This document shows positions 22,681 to 34,477 of a stretch of DNA of 64,000 nucleotides, in pieces (position 1 is the stretch's first letter; each line of letters opens with the position of its first letter). Position numbers and translations under genes: made by a program. Source of the DNA: Solen grandis. Its lineage: Eukaryota > Mollusca > Bivalvia > Adapedonta > Solenidae. The notes below the pieces were generated by a model. The model did not search any database. It was not told the DNA's origin and worked only from the letters and a program-made list of their open reading frames with translations. The stretch spans positions 52,149,369 through 52,213,368 of the forward strand of contig CM037788.1 of the NCBI GenBank assembly GCA_021229015.1. The letters run 5' to 3'.

Positions 22681-23010
22681 ATATCGCGGACTCTGGTACA
22701 CATATCGCGGACTCTGGTACACATATCGCGGACTCTGGTACACATATCGCGGACTCTGGTACACATATCGCGGACTCTGGTACACATATCGCGGATATCG
22801 CGGACTCTGGTACACATATCGCGGATATCGCGGACTCTGGTACACATATCGCGGACTCTGGTACACATATCGCGGACTCTGGTACACATATCGCGGACTC
22901 TGGTACACATATCGCGGATATCGCGGACTCTGGTACACATATCGCGGACTCTGGTACACATATCGCGGACTCTGGTACACATATCGCGGACTCTGGTACA
23001 TATATCGTGG
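22681..23010. repeat. 21-bp satellite array, 14 copies with 9-bp half-units
   Basis: Fourteen near-identical 21-bp units (ATATCGCGG followed by ACTCTGGTACAC) run from 22681. Three extra 9-bp ATATCGCGG half-units interrupt at 22786, 22816 and 22909, and a decayed one (ATATCGTGG) ends the array at 23002. Because 21 and 9 are multiples of 3, several frames stay open; the resulting 108-116-codon repeat peptides are not evidence of a gene. There are no spacers, so it is not a CRISPR array. Confidence 0.95.
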
Positions 23011-23341
23011 ATACATGTTCTAGAAAACGTGATGTTTATGAAATGTTATAAAGCTTGCCAGAGGCTCGCTTAATAACATTTTCATGAACTCGTTTAGTAA
23101 AATTTGATATGAAATACCAATTCATGTCATATATGCACTTGTTATTGATAAAAATTGAATATGACATTGTACAGCGGTATGAGTACTTATAATCCATTAA
23201 CTTTCGTGGGGGACTAATATTCACCGATTTCATGGACAGCTGTATCCATGAATATCAATCCCCACGAAAACTGCCCGTTTAGTAGACATCACGTTTTTTT
23301 AGATTATGAATCAACGATATGTGTACCAAAGCCCGCGAAAT
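23011..23341. mobile_element. Palindromic (foldback) element whose left arm carries the satellite
   Basis: The text after the satellite (GGATACATGTTCTAGAAAAC, then GTGATGTTTATGAAA) is matched in reverse complement by 23280-23341. The inner core also folds: TTTCGTGGGGGACTAATATTC (starting near 23202) against GAATATCAATCCCCACGAAA (near 23251). The right arm ends with a single inverted copy of the satellite motif at 23312-23341 (GTGTACCAAAGCCCGCGAAA). A related element lies at 32105-32275. No coding capacity. Confidence 0.75.
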
Positions 23342-23774
23342 TTAAGTTATTCATACTTGAAATAATACCTTAAAACGTAGGTTAACCCGGGTGTGCACGT
23401 TCTGACACAGAGTCTAGGGGCATTTAAAGTTTGTAAAGCCCGTAGAGGTTTTATCTCATGTAAGTATTGATAATTTTACTCGCATTTCTTTAGTATACAG
23501 ATACGTTTATAGTAAATGTCGGGATGTAGAAGGTAAATTTAGCTCATGATACAAGGAAATAAATTCAATTTATCCATAAATATAACAAAATGGCGATAGA
23601 ATATTATACGTTTTCGCAGAATACAAAATATATTGAAAATGAGCTATATACAGTAAATATCAAACTGACCAAGAAACACAGAGGCAGGACATTACATAAA
23701 AAAATACTAAGTTACATACTAAATCGGAAATGTCAGTCGGAAGAAAATGACCAACTAGGGTGCTGAAGTCTTGT
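23342..23774. other. Gene-free stretch
   Basis: Nothing recognised. Confidence 0.5.
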
Positions 23775-23905
23775 GAACTATCGCGGTTTCGATCATACCA
23801 GAATCATTAAAATAGTGATGGTAGTGCTCTACTGACTGACCCGGTATCTGGATACCACTAGTTGGATGTGGTATCATGCCACATGTCTACGTCATGATTT
23901 TGCGA
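23775..23905 (+). mobile_element. SINE family A, decayed fragment
   Basis: Recognisable words are GCGGTTTCGATCATACCAGA (old B-box side), CCGGTATCTGGATACCACTA and TGGATGTGGTATCATGCCAC followed by ATGTCTACGTCATGAT. The 3' tail is missing and the head is heavily mutated. Confidence 0.6.
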
Positions 23906-24400
23906 CGTCTCCAGTCAGCGTGGGGCTTAGAACTGTCTCCTCAAATATCTGCTATAAGAATTCAATTCTCAAACACTGATTTTATCAGAAAATGTAGGGT
24001 AAAAGTGTATTTAGGTATCAATGATCGACGAATGTCCACACCAGAGTATTGTTCGCATAATAAAACTATGAGCAATGTATTAATGGAAAACCATCTCGCG
24101 AAGGAACTGTGCGCTTATTGCCTAAATCACGGCCCTGAATGTTCAAGCTTTGTTTCATTGATATAGGAAGTTTATTTGGAGGTTGGTTAGATAAAGGTGT
24201 GGTCGGGTATGGATTAGTTAAGGAGAGTTAATTGTTGTCAATAAAACATGTCGGCCAGTTTACAAACGGGTATATATACATCGAATGACAAAAAAATCTA
24301 AGTTCCTAATCCAGCATGAAAATGTAGATGATCGTCTAAAAACTTTTTTTTTTATTTTACGTAGTTCTGCAGTTTTCTTAACCGTTTCTCTGTATGCATG
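23906..24400. other. Gene-free stretch up to the assembly gap
   Basis: No supportable feature. The ORF at 23876-24166 starts inside the SINE fragment and shows no family. Confidence 0.45.
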
Positions 24401-24500
24401 NNNNNNNNNNNNNNNNNNNNNNNNNNNNNNNNNNNNNNNNNNNNNNNNNNNNNNNNNNNNNNNNNNNNNNNNNNNNNNNNNNNNNNNNNNNNNNNNNNNN
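24401..24500. other. Assembly gap, exactly 100 N
   Basis: One hundred N, the usual placeholder for a scaffold gap of unknown size. Distances across it are not reliable. Confidence 0.98.
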
Positions 24501-24589
24501 GGAAGCAATAAACAATCTGGAGGTTTGTAGAAATTATAGTTCAACGTATTCTCTCCAACGGAAACTCGTGAAACAAAATGATTGCCACA

Positions 24590-24960
24590 GAGAGAAAAAG
24601 GCACAGCTTTTCACCGACAGTCTTCTGTAACGTCTATAAAAATGCAATAAAAGCACCAGGTTTCCGTAGTCAAATCTCGCAATGGACAATTTCCGTTGTT
24701 GTTCCGATGTCTTGGCTCACTCCATGGATCGCTAACCAGAGGTTTTCCCTGGACTGCCAAGACGTGCAAGATGCTGCCACACGGTCTTTACAGAGATGCC
24801 GATGTTGTTGTGACTCTCTTCAGATGTTGACACTTGCTGTGAGACCTACAAATACACAATATATCATCCCTATAAACATCGTCCAGGAATAATCTCCTCG
24901 TCCTTAAGGTCACTAGCAAAAATCTATCTTGTCCCAAAGGTATGATGTATAAAGAGCGTG
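24590..24960 (-). pseudogene. Decayed mariner-family transposase fragment
   Basis: Read on the minus strand with several frame changes and stops, the translation keeps the order of motifs of a mariner transposase N-terminal half. First comes a segment like FASDLKDEEIIPGR (family: F..GDFDLKD..R.GRP). Then comes a helix-turn-helix (VSTSEESHNNIGISVKTVWQ, then HLARLG). Then a region in the place of the W.PHEL linker, here with stops, followed by EQQRKLSIA. Last is a segment resembling the first catalytic-Asp region, now TVGEKLCLF with the Asp lost. It breaks off near the assembly gap. Full mariner transposases are about 340 residues; about 120 codons remain. Clearly inactive. Family assignment is from motif order, not a search. 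Confidence 0.6.
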
Positions 24961-25919
24961 TTACGTTTATTTTACGGTACTATCGACGATCCGAGTTAAA
25001 AGTTTATGCTTACAGTAAAGGCAAATACTCGAAACATTAAAATTTACTGTTCCTGTCTACGCAATTTTGTTATCTCGCTTCTGATTGGCTGGTTCGACGA
25101 CGTGGAGTAACACACGGTTCTACGAATGTACGGTCGATGAACGCGAGATGGGAGGCCTCAACAGTGATGTGCCGCGCTTCGCTGAGCACCATAGCGTACA
25201 TCAGACATGTTGAACATCAGTCGTGATGCAGTCCTAGTGAATCCGTCTCACATTAATGATGGTAAATACGCATTAGAAAATGATAAATGTAAAGAGAAAT
25301 TATATAATAAAATTTAATCTTCTGTGAAATTAAAGGACATTTCAATTTATTCTTAATATTAATGTATGGAGTTATTGGAATTTCATTTTCTACTTCATTA
25401 AATAAATCAACCTCTTGGGCAACATCTAATAAGTTATGTGTCCCAGCTACTTCATATTTGCGCTTTTTTTTAATATTTTGCATTTCAGACATAAATGTGT
25501 ATTGACATTTTTTAAAGTGAAAATGTTTACACGGGATTGAATATTATCGTAAATATATGCGAATATTTAACTCTATTTCTTCGTTAAATTTGTTTGGCAA
25601 CATACGTATCGTAGACAAATAATGAAAATAGGCAGGAGAAAGTAATAAACCTGGAGTTAGGGAATAAAATAAATAAATAGCCTATTTCTCATAGGATAAA
25701 CTGATAATTGCAATATTATTCTAAAAAGTGTGATTTTATCGGTCATAAAATATTCTGTACACATTTTTTAAAAAAAGAAAGAAAATAAATGTCCATTTGC
25801 ATTTTTACATTATTTTCTCTGACTTTTTTGTCAGGAAATATAAACACGACGATTAAAGCTCTTGGCGTGCTTTATCTAACAAATATGTACGCTTGAGTGA
25901 AAGTTATACGTCATAAATT
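24961..25919. other. Gene-free stretch with a GC-richer patch
   Basis: The patch at 25060-25230 has more CpG than its flanks and an inverted CCAAT word (GATTGGCTGG near 25083). It might be regulatory or a decayed repeat end. The minus-strand ORF at 25253-25492 shows no family features. Confidence 0.35.
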
Positions 25920-26053
25920 TAATAAACTTTGAAAGGAGGCGGAGTTATATGTTTATATTGACAGTTTGATAACGTAAAGCCACGCCCACTTTTAATGCAA
26001 ATATATTCAAAACGTTACTTTAGTAGTTTTTTTTCCCAAAAATTGGATTCAAA
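25920..26053 (+). promoter_or_regulatory. Candidate promoter with GC boxes and an octamer
   Basis: Within 130 bp upstream of a good start codon lie GGAGGCGGAG (25936), CCACGCCCAC (25980) and a perfect octamer ATGCAAAT (25995-26002). GC/CACCC boxes and an octamer so close together in otherwise AT-rich, CpG-poor DNA are suggestive only. Confidence 0.25.
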
Positions 26054-26085
26054 ATGGCGCGTAATGATAAAATGTTTGGACATAG
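26054..26085 (+). CDS. Candidate short first coding exon
   Basis: CAAAATGGCG is a favourable start context. The frame reads MARNDKMFGH and then meets AG followed by GTACAT, a plausible donor at 26086. Unspliced, the frame closes after 21 codons. No downstream exon could be matched, so this is a hypothesis supported only by start context and the upstream boxes. Confidence 0.15.
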
Positions 26086-29000
26086 GTACATTTTTATGAT
26101 TTTTCTGCGTCATATTTGATTTTCTTACGCGTTTTCATCCATGAATCGTCGCTTTTGTTTTTATGGTATTGCCGGAGTGTTTTATAACATATAAGAATTA
26201 AATATAAAAATATAAATCGTAGAATATAGCGCTAAAAAGTGCATGTATATTAATATAAGTAGGAAAAGTGTAATAGGCTATTATTTCCTAGCCGCTAATA
26301 TAACGCAGACGTGAATGAAATAGTGTATAGGATCTTGGGAATATAGACGGTAAGATATTGCAACTATCTTAAAGAAAAGAAAATAGATTATTTAAAATAA
26401 TAGTTAAAATGGAAATAAACCGTTCATACGAAATAAAAAACAGTTAATCACAGAAAATACTGGATCCGGGATTAAAGGAAATGCAGTTTTAGATATCAAG
26501 AGAAAACTATTATTTGACAAACGTGACAGTCAAATATTAAACTACCCTCTCCCAATGAACTAAGCTCTACATTTTCTGAACATTAACATCGTGATTGTAA
26601 AACAATCTAAATACGTTATTGCCATGACCTTGGAAACTCATTTAACATATCGCTACGTTATATAAATTATTAATCGCTATTTATTTATCGTGACGTTGTA
26701 TACATTATTTAAACCCAATCTAATTTTACTAACATAAAAGGAAACATAAATTTATTTTCTGAAAATTATTGCATATCGGCAAAATAGTAAATGTAATTAT
26801 AATTATGTTTCAAGACGAATACTGTTTTATCATGGAAACAGAGAATTAAGCATCATAGAACCACACGTTAGCTTTTAACTTTTTAACTAAAAAAAAAAGC
26901 AAGGAAATGACGACGACAAATAATAATAATGATAATAATAATGAGTATGCTGATAATGTAACTAGATGGTGCTGTCAATAATTATTCATCAGTTTAGAAT
27001 AATTATATTAAAGTTGAGCTTACAGAAAAGTGTTTATGCTTTGATTTCATTGTATCTCTCTAAGCTTAATGTCCCCTTCCTTACAGTAAAAGTAGACACC
27101 ACCTTTCCAAGCCTCAGGGACGCGGTAGTATGATCGAGAGAGACATAAATGTGTATGATATGCCGACAGACTATTTAAACAAAATATTAATGTTTCCGAC
27201 AGTGATGCGACTACTACACATCTTTCTTTTTCAACTACAAACGCATATTTTTACATTCTTTATTTCATAGCTTGAAAATTCAAATGAGTTTTTATACGAG
27301 GTACTTCCACGGGGATTTAAGTTGATAGGGGAGAGCCAGGAGATGTTCTGGATTCATAAATGTATCATGAAATTATGTTTGTATTATACTGTATAGAAAT
27401 ACATACACGCATGCATTCGATGCTCTTACTCATCCTCGCTTTATCTTAACAAGAATCGGCTTAAAATTAATGTCACTTTATTTTGATTTATTCTCTTGGT
27501 ATATTTGACTTTGTCACAGGAGAATTTTTCGCTGATCCTAAACTGGTAGAAAAAAGAATTTCTTTCATAAAATAATTTAAACTCATTGGTGGAAAAATTG
27601 CCATATATAAGGAGTATGATAAATGCATATAAACATATAAATGTCAAGAAAAAAATGTGCACGCAGATCTATAAATAGACACACTTAATATTAAAGAGCA
27701 CTCCTTGGGTCACCGATCTTAACAGCGTGCTGCAAGGAATTAATAAAACAAAACAACAAATAAAACAGCAACAACAACAAAATATTTTTATCCTCACTGT
27801 TATTATTATTTTTGTGTATTTGTTTGACAATTATGAGTATTTTGGCTCTAAACGGAATGATATGACAGTTTAGACGTTGTCTTAATCAGGTACCACTCAG
27901 GTCGCTGTGTTACACGTTTAACACCTAATTATACTGAAATTAATTCTAAGCCAAGACGGGTTTGACATTACTACATGTAGTGGTAAGTACAGGGAAAAAA
28001 AAAGCTCTACCCTATACAAAGATGATCTGGTTTTACACTGGTCTTTATATCCCTAATGACAGGGAAACAATAGATATATGATGTATACATGTACATCCCT
28101 TGTGACCATATTTATTTATCGAAATAAAGGAAAATAACAAATAAAGCTTTGTATTGTAATTAAAAGTGATGAAAGCATGTAAAAGTCCCGAACAGTTTAA
28201 TACTAATTTATTATGAACACAATATACACAATTTTACGCAGGAGTTGAGATGCACTATTCTACAATCCTTTTTATTCAATTTTGAATCACAAAATATTAA
28301 TATATATTAGAGTTTGATTTACGAGAAGGGATGAAATACATATATCAATATTTCATTTATATCTATTCTGTTTTTCACATATTTGAATTTGAAGAAATAC
28401 TGACTTAAAAATAATTGATTCAAAATATTAACCACATAATATATTAACAAACATCCAAATAAGGAATTTGAACGAAAGACGACAGACGAATCTTAACGTG
28501 TTATTTTCTCAATGTTACTTGACTTATCAGGCTGTAAATTACATTTAGATATAAATAGTTATGCTAATACATTATAAATGAAATGTTTCTTTTTGTTATG
28601 TACAACCTTTATCCATATATACGTATGTTCAACAAGGGGTTTTATAAAAAAAAAATGTGTTAAAATGAAAGTATGAAAGAGAGAAAACACCCATAATATG
28701 AAAATTAACAAGGTTAAACGAACCATCACAAGTTTTTTTTAGTCTATAAAAAACTGCATCTAATTGTTGTTTCATAAATTGGTTTCATATGCAAGCCAGG
28801 GCCTTTTGTGTGTCTTTCAAAGGGAGACAACGTCTGCAAAACCCATGGGTCAGCCACGCTTCATTAACTCGACTATAAACACTGCACATATGAGAGCATA
28901 TAACTTGACTTGAAATTGAAGACAGTTCATTGCTGGAGGTTTAAAGCAATCTACAAACACTAATTTTGATGATTAGACATTAACAAACCAGAGAAGGAAG

Positions 29001-30041
29001 TCCGATCTTTTGATACTAACAGCAAAAGGGAGCTAAAACCTGTATGAAATTTATACTTGTTTGCTTGAGACGTCTCGGAATACATCGGGCATTAAGAGTA
29101 ATAAAACTAATAGTTTCAATGCACGTAAATGATTTGATTGGTTCTTTATACAAGAGGAAACAGGACTAGCTTTGATTACCAAAGTTTTAAGATAGACGTT
29201 TTTTTGCATTTACAAAATAAAGCAAAGATAGAACTAAGAAAACAATAAAGCAAAGATAGAGCTAAGAAAAAAAAATAAAAAAAAAAAGTCAATAAAAAAA
29301 ATAAAAAAATAAAGGCGACTGCCATAGTCAGAGACACACATTGAAGCTAAGGACAGTGCTACTTGGATTCCGGTCAGCGAGACAGTAATTAATATCAAAT
29401 AGAAACGTGTAAATACAACTGAAGATTTGGTAAATTTACATTTCTTTTCATATTAGATCGATATAGGCTCATATTTCACCAACAAAACTTAGTGCTAAGT
29501 AAAACTTTGAATCTTAACAAGATTGTACCACATTCCACCATTATTTTATCTTATTTTATGCACAAGTAACATACATACCAAATAAACCATCAACTTATTT
29601 AGATATGAAACAGTTAAATATTTTCTATCATAGAAATGTGGAATGATAAACCACCTTTTTAAGATTTTACTAAGCGCCCAGACAGATTTGTGGGATACAA
29701 CCATATTTCAATTTCGCCATCATTGCGGGAGGGCGGAGTGGATGAAAATGCATGATTGCCTTTTTGTGTGTCTATATCAAATGATAACATTTTCTAGCAA
29801 ATATAATTCATTCACAGATTTGCTTCTTCAGAGTATTTTATTTTAATAAAATGTTAAATTTACAGTAATAATTTCTTTTGCTAAAGAAAGTATGTACTAA
29901 GGTTTTCATTAATTTGTATTTTTAAAATATAAATTATGTCAAACAATTTCATGATATAACAATATTTTCGAAATCCAGTAGTGCAACGGTTGTATTTTCA
30001 TAAGATGCTTACCGTGATATATATCTGAAATAAATAATACA
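26086..30041. other. Gene-free, repeat-poor stretch
   Basis: 4 kb of AT-rich DNA. Small (AAT)n runs lie near 26920-26942, A/CAA-rich tracts near 27745-27780 and 29265-29310. No exon or mobile element is supported. Confidence 0.5.
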
Positions 30042-30222
30042 TATCAGTTTAACTTGTATTAGCGGTCACCTGTATTGAGCGGTCACCTGCATTTAGCGTC
30101 ATTTTTATACTACCAAGCTAGCATTTTGGTATATGATTAACCTTCATTTTGCGGCCATCTCTGTTAAGCCGTCAATTTTTATTGATCCACTGACTGACCG
30201 CTTAAGACAGGTTTGACTGTAT
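30042..30222. mobile_element. 182-bp MITE, copy 1
   Basis: Ends are inverted: CAGTTTAACTTGTATTAGCG at the left and GACCGCTTAAGACAGGTTTG then ACTGTAT at the right. The body contains AGCGGTCACCTG, CAAGCTAGCATTTTGG and TGCGGCCATCTCTGTTAAGC. The same element occurs at 34478-34660. No coding capacity. Confidence 0.8.
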
Positions 30223-30816
30223 ACATTATCGACAACATAAGTAAACTCTTTCTTTTGAATCTTAGTATACAAATAACCTGAAGATCTACTTTCTATCTTT
30301 TTAAAATAAATTCTTCGTATTTTTGAGTTTCGATAATATCTATTTCAAAAGATATATAAAACATGTTTTTAACTACTTGCATCTCCACTGTTCCAGCAAT
30401 AACACGTATCACTGATAGAACTACATAGCAAATCTATTCATCATCATAACATAATTGTCGCAAATTTCATTAATCCTTCAAACAAAAACACAATTTATTC
30501 CATCGAGAGAGACAATAAAGTAATCATCACGTCATTAAAAGTGGAAGGCAGGTTTAATTTTGTAAATATAAATATTTAACGGTTAATTACTTGTTCATGT
30601 TCTCAAGGGATAACCCTAAGGTAATATCGGAACTATAAAATAAAATGAATGACCCTTGTCACGTTTTCAAAAACAGAATGATTGGAAATAATGGTTGAAA
30701 ATATAAGCATATTGCTTGATAATAGATGTTATTGAAGCTGTCAATATACGTGAATAATTTTGTTAACAGTTTATATTTCTATTAGTCAAATTTATCTCTC
30801 ACTCTATCTATAACAT

Positions 30817-30821
<5 letters not shown>
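30223..30821. other. Gene-free stretch
   Basis: Nothing recognised. Confidence 0.5.

Positions 30822-30858
<37 letters not shown>
30822..30858. repeat. (AG)n microsatellite
   Basis: About 18 AG units. Confidence 0.95.
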
Positions 30859-30859
<1 letters not shown>

Positions 30860-31966
30860 GCGGTATTTTCAATGTATTCGTCCTTTATAATGATCACACA
30901 AGTATTCCTCTAAAGTGTCCACTGAAGTTGTAAATCCACAATTTGTATTTATGTCATGCAATATGAGTTTAAATTGTTCATATATATTTTGTTGTAAGTT
31001 CGAAGCCCACTAAATTGAAATTGACGAGAAAAAAAAGCAAATCAAAGACTAGTGGGAGGACAATCACATTTACAAATGACGATGAACTATTGTAACTAAG
31101 TATATCATTTTATCTACATTCCATCCTTCTGTGAAACGTGCCGGAATGATACTAACACTTGCTAATTACAGTGACATGTTAGTGTTCCATTCTTCAGATA
31201 AACATTTGTTTTCTAATTAGCCCAAATGTACCATTATATCAATTAAAAATAAATGAATAAATTGCCATTCAACCGCATTCTATTTAAAGAATGCGTGCAA
31301 CTAAGACAATTTCTCATTCTTAAATACCACCAAAGCGTAAGTGAGCTCGTCAAAAAGAATTGTCATTTGAAAACACATTGTCAGACTATAACATGAACGA
31401 TTTGCAGTAAAAAATACGTTTCTCTTGCATTCTGCTGCCTAAACGAGATTACATGAAATATTGGGGATTCAAGAGCATCTTGTCTTTATTTTGATTTATT
31501 GAGATACAAGCGTATCCAACATTCCATTTCTGTTAGTGAGATATTAAAAGTAGCCGAACTGAATCATAAATATTATCTGCCATATTGCAAATGTGTAGAT
31601 ACATTTAGTCAGAGACAATGCAATTGCCATAAACATTATCGGCGATGTTAATGGCAGACATGAACACAGGGAACAACACGAAACCGGGAACCGATTTCGG
31701 AAAATTTTCCTTAGGGTACGCGCTCCGATGAGATTTGGAACGAATATTTAATATTTACGTCTCCATTGCTACTATGGTGCTTATGTTGATCGGAAAGAAC
31801 CAGGTTTGTGTCTAGAAAGAAAGTCTTGAGAAAGATAGCAAACTGGATTAGAGACAAGACGGCCATTGAAAGTGTTAAGACCTGGTTTCGTGGCTACTTT
31901 TAGAATGAAAAGAGATAATGGTCTTAAGATAGGGTGAAGATAATGTAAAAGTTATTGACGTTGCTG
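30859..31966. other. Repeat-free stretch, possible conserved non-coding DNA
   Basis: No repeat or ORF. The part at about 31190-31720 has even, complex composition with homeodomain-like words (CTAATTAG variants, TAATGGC) and no microsatellites, which is how conserved non-coding elements often look. This cannot be decided from one sequence. Confidence 0.25.
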
Positions 31967-31999
<33 letters not shown>

Positions 32000-32047
32000 T
32001 GAAGCAGCAGCAGCAGCAGCAGAAGAAGAAGAAGAAGAAGAAGAAGA
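31967..32047. repeat. Compound microsatellite (AAT)n-(GCA)n-(GAA)n
   Basis: Three different trinucleotide tracts in series: TAA (31967-31997), GCA (32003-32022) and GAA (32022-32047). The minus-strand ORF through it encodes only Leu and Ile runs. Confidence 0.95.
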
Positions 32048-32104
32048 TGACCTTGCAGGGTCAATGATAAACCACGAAAGGCGCAGTCATACTTGCAGTG
32101 GAAT

Positions 32105-32275
32105 CTGTAACAAAGGCTATTTCGTTGGTACATATATGCGTGGATTCGTGTTCTAGAAATAGTGACATCTGTAAAATAAACAGTGTTCGTAGGGATTAAT
32201 ATTCGTGGGTAAAACCGTCCATGAAATCAACGAAAATTAATCCCTCGCGAAAATTAATGATTCTACAGTATGCAT
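32105..32275. mobile_element. Palindromic element, copy of the 23.0-23.3 kb family
   Basis: Contains TTCGTTGGTACATATATGCG, TGGATTCGTGTTCTAGAAAT and AGTGACATCTG, matching the left arm after the 21-bp satellite. It also has a fold of GTAGGGATTAATATTCGTGG against GAAAATTAATCCCTCGCGAA. Unlike the 22.7-kb copy, its GGTACA motif is single, so this shows the unexpanded state. Confidence 0.7.
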
Positions 32276-33022
32276 AATATCTCAGGTCGTCATACTGGAA
32301 TGAACCAGCACAAGAAAAATGAAAATCTTGCTATTAAGATCTTCCTTGTTTCTTCACGATTGTTTGTTGGTTAAATTCTTGTAATAATCACCGACGCCAT
32401 GGAGGGTTGCCAAGGAATCCTGTCCGACCTGACACGCGACAAATATAATTATAAGTAACCTTGTTCCGAATGAAGCAGAACAACAGCTCCGTGGTGTAGA
32501 GACCTTTACGATGTGTCGGATATATTAAAACTCAAGAAACACGATAAAGAACGCATATGTCCACCAAAGAACACGAAATAGTCAAAGGTGTTGATCCACG
32601 TCGGTCCCTATACTGTTTTAGTTTTTATTTCGCTGTAACTAGTTTAATTATGTAAGCGAATACAGCCATAGTATTACATGTTAAATCTTCAAAAGAGACA
32701 AAGTGTGTGTACGAAAAAGTACCTTCCATACGTCTATATATTATTTTTTCATGGTATTATAGGGCAGAACTACAATCTTCTATGTCTTTATATTCATTCA
32801 TCTCGTGATGATATAGTTTCTGTTGTCTTTATTAAATGACCTTACGCTATATAAAAGTGAACTAATATTAAACTGTTAACAAGTTAATGCACAATTTTAT
32901 GTGACTATAGCAGGAACAAATGAAGACGCATTTTTTTTTGGTATTGCATATCAGAGAATCAAGTCAATTCATTTACACACGGTCTTGTATTATCATCACA
33001 TCAAATTTAATAATTCATTTTT
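32276..33022. other. Gene-free stretch
   Basis: Nothing recognised. Confidence 0.5.
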
Positions 33023-33065
33023 TGGCCGCCGTGGATGAGTGGTTGTAGTCTCAGACTTACGATTT
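33023..33065 (+). mobile_element. tRNA-like SINE head fragment
   Basis: GGCCGCCGTGGATGAGTGGT then TGTAGTCTCAGACTTACGAT resembles the D-arm to anticodon-arm part of a tRNA-Leu-like SINE head. No B box follows. Confidence 0.4.
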
Positions 33066-33175
33066 AATTTAAATTTTTGTCACTGGTATCCCTACATGAC
33101 AATATCACAGCGAACAAATTACGATTTTGCTGAATATATAAGTATATAAATATATAAAACATCTCTATATATCTT
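33066..33175. other. Spacer
   Basis: AT-rich spacer; nothing recognised. Confidence 0.5.
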
Positions 33176-33386
33176 AACCCCCTCCCTTCCATACACACAC
33201 TTAAAAATCAACAAACATCCTCTCCATCAAAACACCACCACCACCACCAACACCACCACCACCACCACCACCACCAACAACTATCAATAACAACAAACAC
33301 ACAAAAACACCACCAAAACAGTAACGGAAACAACAAACAAAAGTCAAAAACAACTGAAACAACAATACCGAAACAACAACAAAAAG
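33176..33386. repeat. C/A-only low-complexity tract with (CCA)n and (CAA)n
   Basis: About 210 bp almost free of G and T on the plus strand. (ACC)n dominates at 33229-33276 and CAA/AAAC words follow. It is one of several strand-asymmetric tracts in the window. Confidence 0.85.
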
Positions 33387-34477
33387 CTACAGTTTAATTT
33401 TGTTGACACAAATTTGCTAATGTCAATACAATGCAATGGTATAGATGTAACCTTACCATTGTCTACTTGATTTACAACACTTGTCTACCACACTTGATTG
33501 TTGTGTATACTTTATAACTTAAATTGCTCACTAATACAACACTTAACGCTAAAAATACTTTATGACCTTTTGTAGGTCATTTGCTGTACCTTAGTTCAAC
33601 CTTGCAAGCTCATTGCTACAAAAGGCAACCTAGTTCTATGGGCGGCTATGATGGCTTTACACTGAAGTTTGTTGCAATGGCTTTTAAATGATAATTTAAA
33701 TCCACTAAAGTTAATTATCCAGCCGTTGAAACATTCGTTTTAATACCCGAGATAATCAGTATCTGGCTGATGAAATATTTAATGGTATTGATCAATCGGC
33801 GCAGATACCCCCCCCCCCCCCACTGAAATGTTTTCGCATCAAAAACAACTATAACAAGATATTTTTAGAATGCTTCTCCGTAAAATAATTACTGAATTTC
33901 AAGACCATGATATTCATCGTATTTCTTTTTAAAGCATAATTATGTTTATGTTTTTTTTCCACTTGGATTCGTATGATATATTGGCTATGAATGAGCATAC
34001 TATTTTTTAATGCCAAGTAATGTATATGATATAATCTTATTAGTTCTCTCCCTTGAATAGTAGATTTGCACCACAGTTTGACTCGGTACGCATGTACCTA
34101 AAGTCAATGCTAATTTCTTCATAATTTAAATTTCTAAGCAAAAGTTACCTACCATGCTTTCGAATTAAGATCTATTATGACATAAGAGATCATAAATGTA
34201 TAAAAAAATATTAATGTAGTTTGAAAATAGATAGTAACAATATATGAAAATATAACTTAATAATTACATGTATGTATTTGTATGCTTTCCGGCAATATGC
34301 AATGGAAACATAAATTTACTGTCACATATTTTTCGCAACTTAGTGATAATTTTGCAATACCTTTAATACTCTTTCTGTATTGATGCAGCCATAAATATGT
34401 TATGAGCTATTTAATGTTGAATTAATTATATTATGTCATGTTTAATGCTTGCACGCACGCGTGTTTAGTTAGCCATA
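33387..34477. other. Gene-free stretch with a C14 run
   Basis: A 14-C homopolymer is at 33808-33821. The rest is AT-rich and unrecognised. Confidence 0.5.

Noticed and set aside
22681..23010. CRISPR-like array
   Set aside because: Units are directly adjacent with no unique spacers, and the DNA is eukaryotic.
22656..23016. Repeat peptides of 108 and 116 residues
   Set aside because: The 21-bp and 9-bp units are multiples of three, so several frames stay open automatically.
24260..24630. ORFs with long X stretches
   Set aside because: They translate the 100-N assembly gap.
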